From contig CANQZG010000002.1 of assembly GCA_947628305.1 (NCBI GenBank), positions 186,001 to 250,000 of the forward strand: DNA of 64,000 nucleotides, written 5' to 3'. Origin of the DNA: an uncultured Muribaculaceae bacterium (GTDB lineage Bacteria; Bacteroidota; Bacteroidia; Bacteroidales; Muribaculaceae). A program made the translations under genes and the position numbers. The notes under the pieces are model-generated. The model was not told the origin of the DNA. It did not search any database and was given only the letters and a program-made list of their open reading frames with translations. Below are positions 59,526-64,000 of this stretch, piece by piece (position 1 is the stretch's first letter; every line of letters starts with the position of its first letter).

Positions 59526-60941
59526 TCAAGCCGGAGTCACGATTCCATCGTCGGGGAGGATGCGGAGTTTGCCGATGGTGATGTCGCTTGCGGTGGAGAT
59601 GAGTGCGCGGTCAAGAGCCTCCATGAGCGAATTGACGCCGGGGAAAGATGTGTCGAATCCGGGGATGAATCCTGAATCGCCGTGTGTCTCGATGCGTGAA
59701 AGTATCTCTCCCGCAGGGGTATCGGAGTATTCGCCTGTCGGTTGGACGGCTCTCTCGGCGACATCGTCGAGACTGTCGCTGACGCGTTGGATAAGTCCGT
59801 TGGCGATAAGACGGTTGACGGTCTCGTCGACAAGACGTGGTGGCAGCTTGTAATGTGCGGCGATTCCATCAGGGGTGAGGGCCGGTTTGCGTTTCTCGAA
59901 CCGTTGCACGATAATGGCGAATATGCCGAGTGTCACCCGACGGCGATAGTCGCCTGATATATTGTCAATCTGTTTCTCGAAACTGAACCTGAATATATTC
60001 TGTGACGAGTAGCAGATGACGGCCCCCGTGAGGGTTATGAGCCATACAAGCTGCAACCATATAAGGAACAGTGGGAGAAATGAGAAGCTGCCGTAAATCG
60101 CGTTGTATTTTGACACATACATCTGTCCCGAGACAAACAGCCATTGGACGACCTGAAAGCCGACCGCAGCAAGCAATCCAGCGATTAACGCATTGAGAAT
60201 CTTGACTTTGGCATTGGGAATTAATAGATACACGCCGGAAAAGAACAACCATGAGAACACCCATGACACGAGGTCCAGGAGGAATGACATGACGGGGGTG
60301 AACACTACCTCGGGGAGGATTTTCTGCATGGCCGATGACATCATGATGTTTATACCGGATGAGCATATCATCAGGACGGGCAGTACAAGGCATATCGCGA
60401 GGTAGTCGGTCAATTTTCGCCATATAGTGCGGTCGGATGTGACATTCCATATATTGTTGAACATACTCTCGACATTGCCGAGTAGAGAGATGAGGGTCCA
60501 CAGCAAGAATACGATGCCTACGCCTACAAATAAACCCTCCGACGACTGTGCGAGATAGCTGTCAACATAGTTTGAAGCCACCTCGAGTATTCTCTGTTGT
60601 GACGACAGGGTATTGAACAACTGCGACTTGATTAGGTTCTGAAATCCGAATCCCCGCGCAATGGCGAACAGCAACGCCAGTGCCGGGACAAGGGCGAGGA
60701 TAGTTTGATAGGTCATCGCGGCCGCTTTGTTCTGCAAATCGGAACTCATGAAAGAGCGCGCCGATAGGTTCAAGGTTTTCACCACATCGATTTTCCATGA
60801 TTTGCGCGGGTCGGTCCACACTCCCGCCGAGACATAGTTCCACACGGCCATTGTCTTGTCGATGATTCGACTTATAAATGATGGCTTTGACGTGTTTCCT
60901 TCAGGATGCTGTATATTAGTCATATTGGTCCTATTAGTCAT
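59526..60941 (-). CDS. YihY/BrkB family membrane protein
   Basis: 471 residues. About six membrane segments (about 70-330), then a soluble C-terminal part with a winged-helix-like section (GIAAHYKLPPRLVDETVNRLIANGLI). Once annotated as RNase BN; true role unknown. The N-terminus MTNRTNMTNIQ comes from a tandem repeat of an 18-base unit, which gives two possible starts (60941, 60923). Confidence 0.88.
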   Translation of the reverse strand: MTNRTNMTNIQHPEGNTSKPSFISRIIDKTMAVWNYVSAGVWTDPRKSWKIDVVKTLNLSARSFMSSDLQNKAAAMTYQTILALVPALALLFAIARGFGFQNLIKSQLFNTLSSQQRILEVASNYVDSYLAQSSEGLFVGVGIVFLLWTLISLLGNVESMFNNIWNVTSDRTIWRKLTDYLAICLVLPVLMICSSGINIMMSSAMQKILPEVVFTPVMSFLLDLVSWVFSWLFFSGVYLLIPNAKVKILNALIAGLLAAVGFQVVQWLFVSGQMYVSKYNAIYGSFSFLPLFLIWLQLVWLITLTGAVICYSSQNIFRFSFEKQIDNISGDYRRRVTLGIFAIIVQRFEKRKPALTPDGIAAHYKLPPRLVDETVNRLIANGLIQRVSDSLDDVAERAVQPTGEYSDTPAGEILSRIETHGDSGFIPGFDTSFPGVNSLMEALDRALISTASDITIGKLRILPDDGIVTPA

Positions 60942-60972
60942 ATTGGTTATAAGACAAAGTCAAATATACGAA

Positions 60973-61000
60973 GAAATCCCGAGTATGCGCCCGGGATTTC
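60973..61000. terminator. terminator of the ompA-like gene
   Basis: GAAATCCCG and CGGGATTTC form a perfect 9-bp stem; it lies after the OmpA-like gene on the minus strand. U-run weak on that strand (TTCTTCG), stronger A/T on plus. Confidence 0.6.
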
Positions 61001-61043
61001 CTGAAATTTTATTTTGAATATAATCGGTTATAATTCGTTGTAA

Positions 61044-62249
61044 TTATTCAGGCTGAGCGAATATCACAATACGGTTCCAGTTGTTCTGTTCGTATATCTG
61101 GGTGTCGCTTCCTTCGCCGACCACTGACAGACGTTCGGGGTTGATTCCGTAGCTGTTGACGAGGATGTCGGCTACGGTCTGTGCACGGCGTTGTGACAGT
61201 TCTTTGTTGTATTCGGCTGTGCCGGTGTCTTCATCAGCATATCCCTTGACAACAACCTGAACGTCGGGGTTGGCTTTCATCCATTCGGCCACGTTGTAGA
61301 CGTTGACCATTTCTTCATCGGAGACAACAGCCGAGTTGATTTTGAACCTGACGGCTGAAAGCATCGGGGCCTGAACGACAACTGTCTCTGACTCAACAAC
61401 CTCGGGACAGGGAAGCTGGGCCTCGGCTGCGGCGAGGGCGGCTGTGGATGTGGCGAGTGCTCCGCGAAGGTCGTTCACCTGACTGTTGAGCTGGTTGATA
61501 TAGGACAGATATTCACAGGGGTTGTAGGCCTTGAAACCGTTACCGCCGATGTGGAATGTGAATCCTCCGATAGCCGAGATGTTCATGTCAATGGGGTTGC
61601 CGTAAGCGTAATTGTCGAAATTGTCACCGTGGAACTGAGCGCGACCTTCAGCGAAGAAATCGACATACTGGCTCAGACGGAATCGGAGCTGGATACCTGC
61701 CGACACGGGGAGCGTCCACTGATTGCTCTTTACCTTGTCGTGGCGGTTCATGATGTTGGATGCCGGGGCCTTGTAGTCCCAGGTGTAACTTCCTCCCACG
61801 CCTATGAACGGGACAATTGAGAATACACGGTCAAATTTCACCCCGCCGAGCGAGTTGAACATATCCCACATGATGTCGAGGTTGGCATTAGCTGTCTTAG
61901 CCTTGCTGTACACTCCGTTGTCCCAGTGAATTGCGCCGTAGTTGAAACCGAGACGCCATCCGAAATAAGGAGAGAACCATTTGCCGAATCCCACATTGTA
62001 GGTGGCAGTGATGTGGTGGTGTTTGTCTCCGTCCTTTAGATAGTTCTCGACAAACGGTGACTGAATGCCCGCGCCTATCTGAATGAACCAGTTGTCACGC
62101 GCACGTGCCGAATAATTAGTCTTGCATTCGACTGTCTGCTCCGTGATGACGGTCTCGTCAACGATTACAGCAGTCTCCTGGGCCTTGGCCTCGTCAGCCA
62201 TCCACAGCATCCCGCTGCAGGCGGCAATCAGTAGTAAATTAGTTCTCAT
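61044..62249 (-). CDS. OmpA family outer membrane protein
   Basis: 401 residues: signal peptide (MRTNLLLIAACSGMLWMADEAKA), eight-strand-type barrel (about 50-240, many aromatic residues), short helical hinge (LNSQVNDLRGALATSTAALAAAEAQ), OmpA C-terminal domain (about 290-395: VVVKGYADEDTGTAEYNKELSQRRAQTVADILV, LSVVGEGSD). Anchors the outer membrane to peptidoglycan. The gap 62250-62432 contains no clear promoter on the minus strand. Confidence 0.94.
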   Translation of the reverse strand: MRTNLLLIAACSGMLWMADEAKAQETAVIVDETVITEQTVECKTNYSARARDNWFIQIGAGIQSPFVENYLKDGDKHHHITATYNVGFGKWFSPYFGWRLGFNYGAIHWDNGVYSKAKTANANLDIMWDMFNSLGGVKFDRVFSIVPFIGVGGSYTWDYKAPASNIMNRHDKVKSNQWTLPVSAGIQLRFRLSQYVDFFAEGRAQFHGDNFDNYAYGNPIDMNISAIGGFTFHIGGNGFKAYNPCEYLSYINQLNSQVNDLRGALATSTAALAAAEAQLPCPEVVESETVVVQAPMLSAVRFKINSAVVSDEEMVNVYNVAEWMKANPDVQVVVKGYADEDTGTAEYNKELSQRRAQTVADILVNSYGINPERLSVVGEGSDTQIYEQNNWNRIVIFAQPE

Positions 62250-62393
62250 CTCTCTTAAATATTTAGTTGTTTTGTCGTTGTTTTAAACAGCTTTTAAATC
62301 TGAATAGACTTATTTACGCTTTTATAACATTCCGTCGATAGTCTTTGTTCGGATTGTGGCGGGTAAATATCTCGGTTTTCCATGAAATTGTAT

Positions 62394-62401
62394 TAAATTT
62401 G
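62394..62401 (+). promoter_or_regulatory. -7 element before dxr
   Basis: TAAATTTG, 31 bases before the GTG start of dxr. The -33 region has no TTTG at the right spacing. Confidence 0.5.
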
Positions 62402-62432
62402 CAACTTAAATTAGAAATTTATTACAAACACA

Positions 62433-63626
62433 GTGAATCAACCCAAGAGGATTGCGGTGCTTGGTTCGACAGGTTCGATAGGCACCCAGACACTTGACAT
62501 AATATCGGAATACCCGGACCGGTTCAAGGCGCAGGTTCTTGTCGGCGGTCACAATGTCGCGACGCTTGCTGAACAGGCGTTGCGTTATAGACCCGCGCTG
62601 GTGATTATCGCTGATGAGTCACGTTACAGCGAGTTGTGTGACGTCCTTGCCGGAACCGGTATAGAGGTAGCGGCCGGGGCATCGGCGATAGCTGATGCGA
62701 TGGGACGCGATGACGTGGACACGGTCGTCACGGCCACGGTGGGGTATAGTGGTCTTGAACCGACACTCCGTGCGATTGCCGCCGGGAAGGAGATTGCATT
62801 GGCCAACAAGGAGACGTTGGTTGTGGCCGGGGAATTGGTTACTTCGCTACTTGCGGAGAGCCGTTCTACGCTTCTTCCGGTTGACTCGGAACATTCAGCC
62901 ATATATCAATGTCTTGTCGGGGAGACCCCTGAATCGGTCGATAAATTGATAATAACGGCATCTGGAGGGCCGTTTCGTAATATGCCCATGGAGCGGCTGA
63001 AACATGTGACTGTCGCTGACGCGCTTCATCATCCTAATTGGTCGATGGGGGCTAAGATTACAATCGATTCGGCCACAATGCTCAACAAGGCGTTTGAAAT
63101 CATCGAGGCACGATGGCTTTTCGGTATAGATAGTTCGCGCATTGAAGCTGTGGTTCATCCGCAGTCGATAGTCCATTCTATGGTGCAGTTCCGCGATGGC
63201 GCGGTCAAAGCACAGTTAGGAATCCCTGATATGCATCTTCCGATACGTTATGCGCTCGGTGACGCGACACGTCTTGACACAGCGGAGCGTAAACTGACAC
63301 TGACCGACTATGCGTCATTAACGTTTGAGAAACCTGATACCAAGAGATTTCCGTGTCTGACATTGGCCTACCATGCGTTGGACAAGGGTGGAAATACGGC
63401 GTGTATCATCAATGCCGCCAATGAAATCGCCGTTTCGGCGTTTCTTGACGGGCGTATCGCATTCACCGACATCTATGACCTCATCACCGACACGCTTGGA
63501 CGCGTATCTTACATTGCATCGCCGACATACGATGATTATGTGGCGACAAACACTGAATCCCGGGCGGTTGCGTCAGAAATGGTTGAGAATATTACAGCAA
63601 ATCAAAAAATAATCTGCAATTTATAA
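62433..63626 (+). CDS. dxr: 1-deoxy-D-xylulose 5-phosphate reductoisomerase
   Basis: 397 residues from a GTG start (VNQPKRIAVLGSTGSIGTQTLDII). NADPH site GSTGSIGTQ, ALANKETLV (about 121-129), PVDSEHSAIYQCL (metal and substrate site, about 149-161), ASGGPFR, HPNWSMGAKITIDSATMLNKAFEIIEA. Commits carbon to MEP isoprenoid synthesis. Next to rseP with no gap, a common neighbour. Confidence 0.96.
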   Translation: MNQPKRIAVLGSTGSIGTQTLDIISEYPDRFKAQVLVGGHNVATLAEQALRYRPALVIIADESRYSELCDVLAGTGIEVAAGASAIADAMGRDDVDTVVTATVGYSGLEPTLRAIAAGKEIALANKETLVVAGELVTSLLAESRSTLLPVDSEHSAIYQCLVGETPESVDKLIITASGGPFRNMPMERLKHVTVADALHHPNWSMGAKITIDSATMLNKAFEIIEARWLFGIDSSRIEAVVHPQSIVHSMVQFRDGAVKAQLGIPDMHLPIRYALGDATRLDTAERKLTLTDYASLTFEKPDTKRFPCLTLAYHALDKGGNTACIINAANEIAVSAFLDGRIAFTDIYDLITDTLGRVSYIASPTYDDYVATNTESRAVASEMVENITANQKIICNL

Positions 63627-64000
63627 ATGGAAGTATTCCTGATGAAAGCGGCCCAACTGGTGGCCGCACTCGCGTTTCTTGTAATCATACATGAATTCGG
63701 GCATTACATAATCGCCCGGATGTTCGGCATAAAGGTCGAGAAATTCTATCTGTTCTTCAACCCGTGGTTCTCACTCGTGAAATGGAAACCTAAAAAAGGA
63801 AACCCTAAACTCGATAAAAACGGGAACGAGAAGGCGTCGTGGCGTGATACTGAATACGGCATAGGCTGGCTACCGCTTGGCGGATATGTTAAAATTGCCG
63901 GGATGATTGATGAGTCGATGGACAAGGAACAGATGGCGCAGCCTGAACAACCATGGGAGTTCCGCGCCAAGCCGGCATATCAACGGTTGCTTGTGATGCT
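63627..64000 (+). CDS. rseP: RseP-type site-2 protease, 3' end outside window
   Basis: 124 residues visible. Start MEVFLMKAAQLVAALAFLVI, then the zinc motif HEFGHYIIAR (HExxH). GWLPLGGYVKIAGMIDES is the family's second signature. Intramembrane protease that releases regulators such as anti-sigma factors. Begins directly at the dxr stop, so likely cotranscribed. Cut by the window end. Confidence 0.95.
   Translation, partial: MEVFLMKAAQLVAALAFLVIIHEFGHYIIARMFGIKVEKFYLFFNPWFSLVKWKPKKGNPKLDKNGNEKASWRDTEYGIGWLPLGGYVKIAGMIDESMDKEQMAQPEQPWEFRAKPAYQRLLVM

Overview
The window looks like a Bacteroidales chromosome, most like the gut family Muribaculaceae (a guess from gene content). Promoters are of the Bacteroidota type: a TTTG or TTG element, 19-21 bases, then TAnnTTTG. 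Shine-Dalgarno sites are largely absent, and the chromosomal part carries typical Bacteroidales genes (OstA-like protein, paired SurA/PpiC isomerases, gliding-motility C-terminal domain, split chromate transporter, DUF542 plus LuxR pair).

Positions 1 to about 25.1 kb are the right-hand part of a prophage. The left end lies outside the window. In order it holds: a 5'-truncated reverse transcriptase of the diversity-generating retroelement (DGR) type; two small phage genes; a HicA/HicB toxin-antitoxin pair; a leftward orphan gene; a 0.3 kb array of about 15 copies of a TTGATAYGCAAA element; a dUTPase; a lysis cassette (holin-like, GH108 endolysin, mini membrane protein, spanin-like protein); then about 16 kb of densely packed small rightward genes ending at a terminator, and a leftward tyrosine integrase. 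Five near-identical promoters (P1-P5) drive the rightward blocks. Among the early genes are a RadC/JAB protein, a probable sigma factor, YopX, DUF2786, a radical SAM enzyme with a cysteine-cluster partner, a C5-methyltransferase-like gene split by a G9 tract, and a three-domain protein that looks like an Acb2/Tad1-type hairpin fused to a Tad2 (DUF2829) domain. The gene directly behind P4 carries a short stretch of NCG and NAY codons that looks like a DGR variable region, about 11 kb from the reverse transcriptase.

From about 25.3 kb to the end is core chromosome. A leftward envelope and repair block (PpiC-type isomerase, SurA-like isomerase, OstA-like protein, MutL) is interrupted by two copies of a 270 bp palindrome-ended repeat. 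A third copy lies near 54 kb. Other genes cover chromate transport, folate (folC, folK, 5-FTHF cyclo-ligase), undecaprenyl-phosphate sugar-1-phosphate transfer, agmatine use (aguA, aguB), a PASTA protein with an RluD-type synthase, an acyltransferase, Tex, ComEC, shikimate dehydrogenase, a CtpA-type protease, dCMP deaminase, RmuC, RidA, YihY, an OmpA-family porin, Dxr and the start of an RseP-type protease.

All family calls were made by eye from motifs and remembered family patterns. No database search was run.
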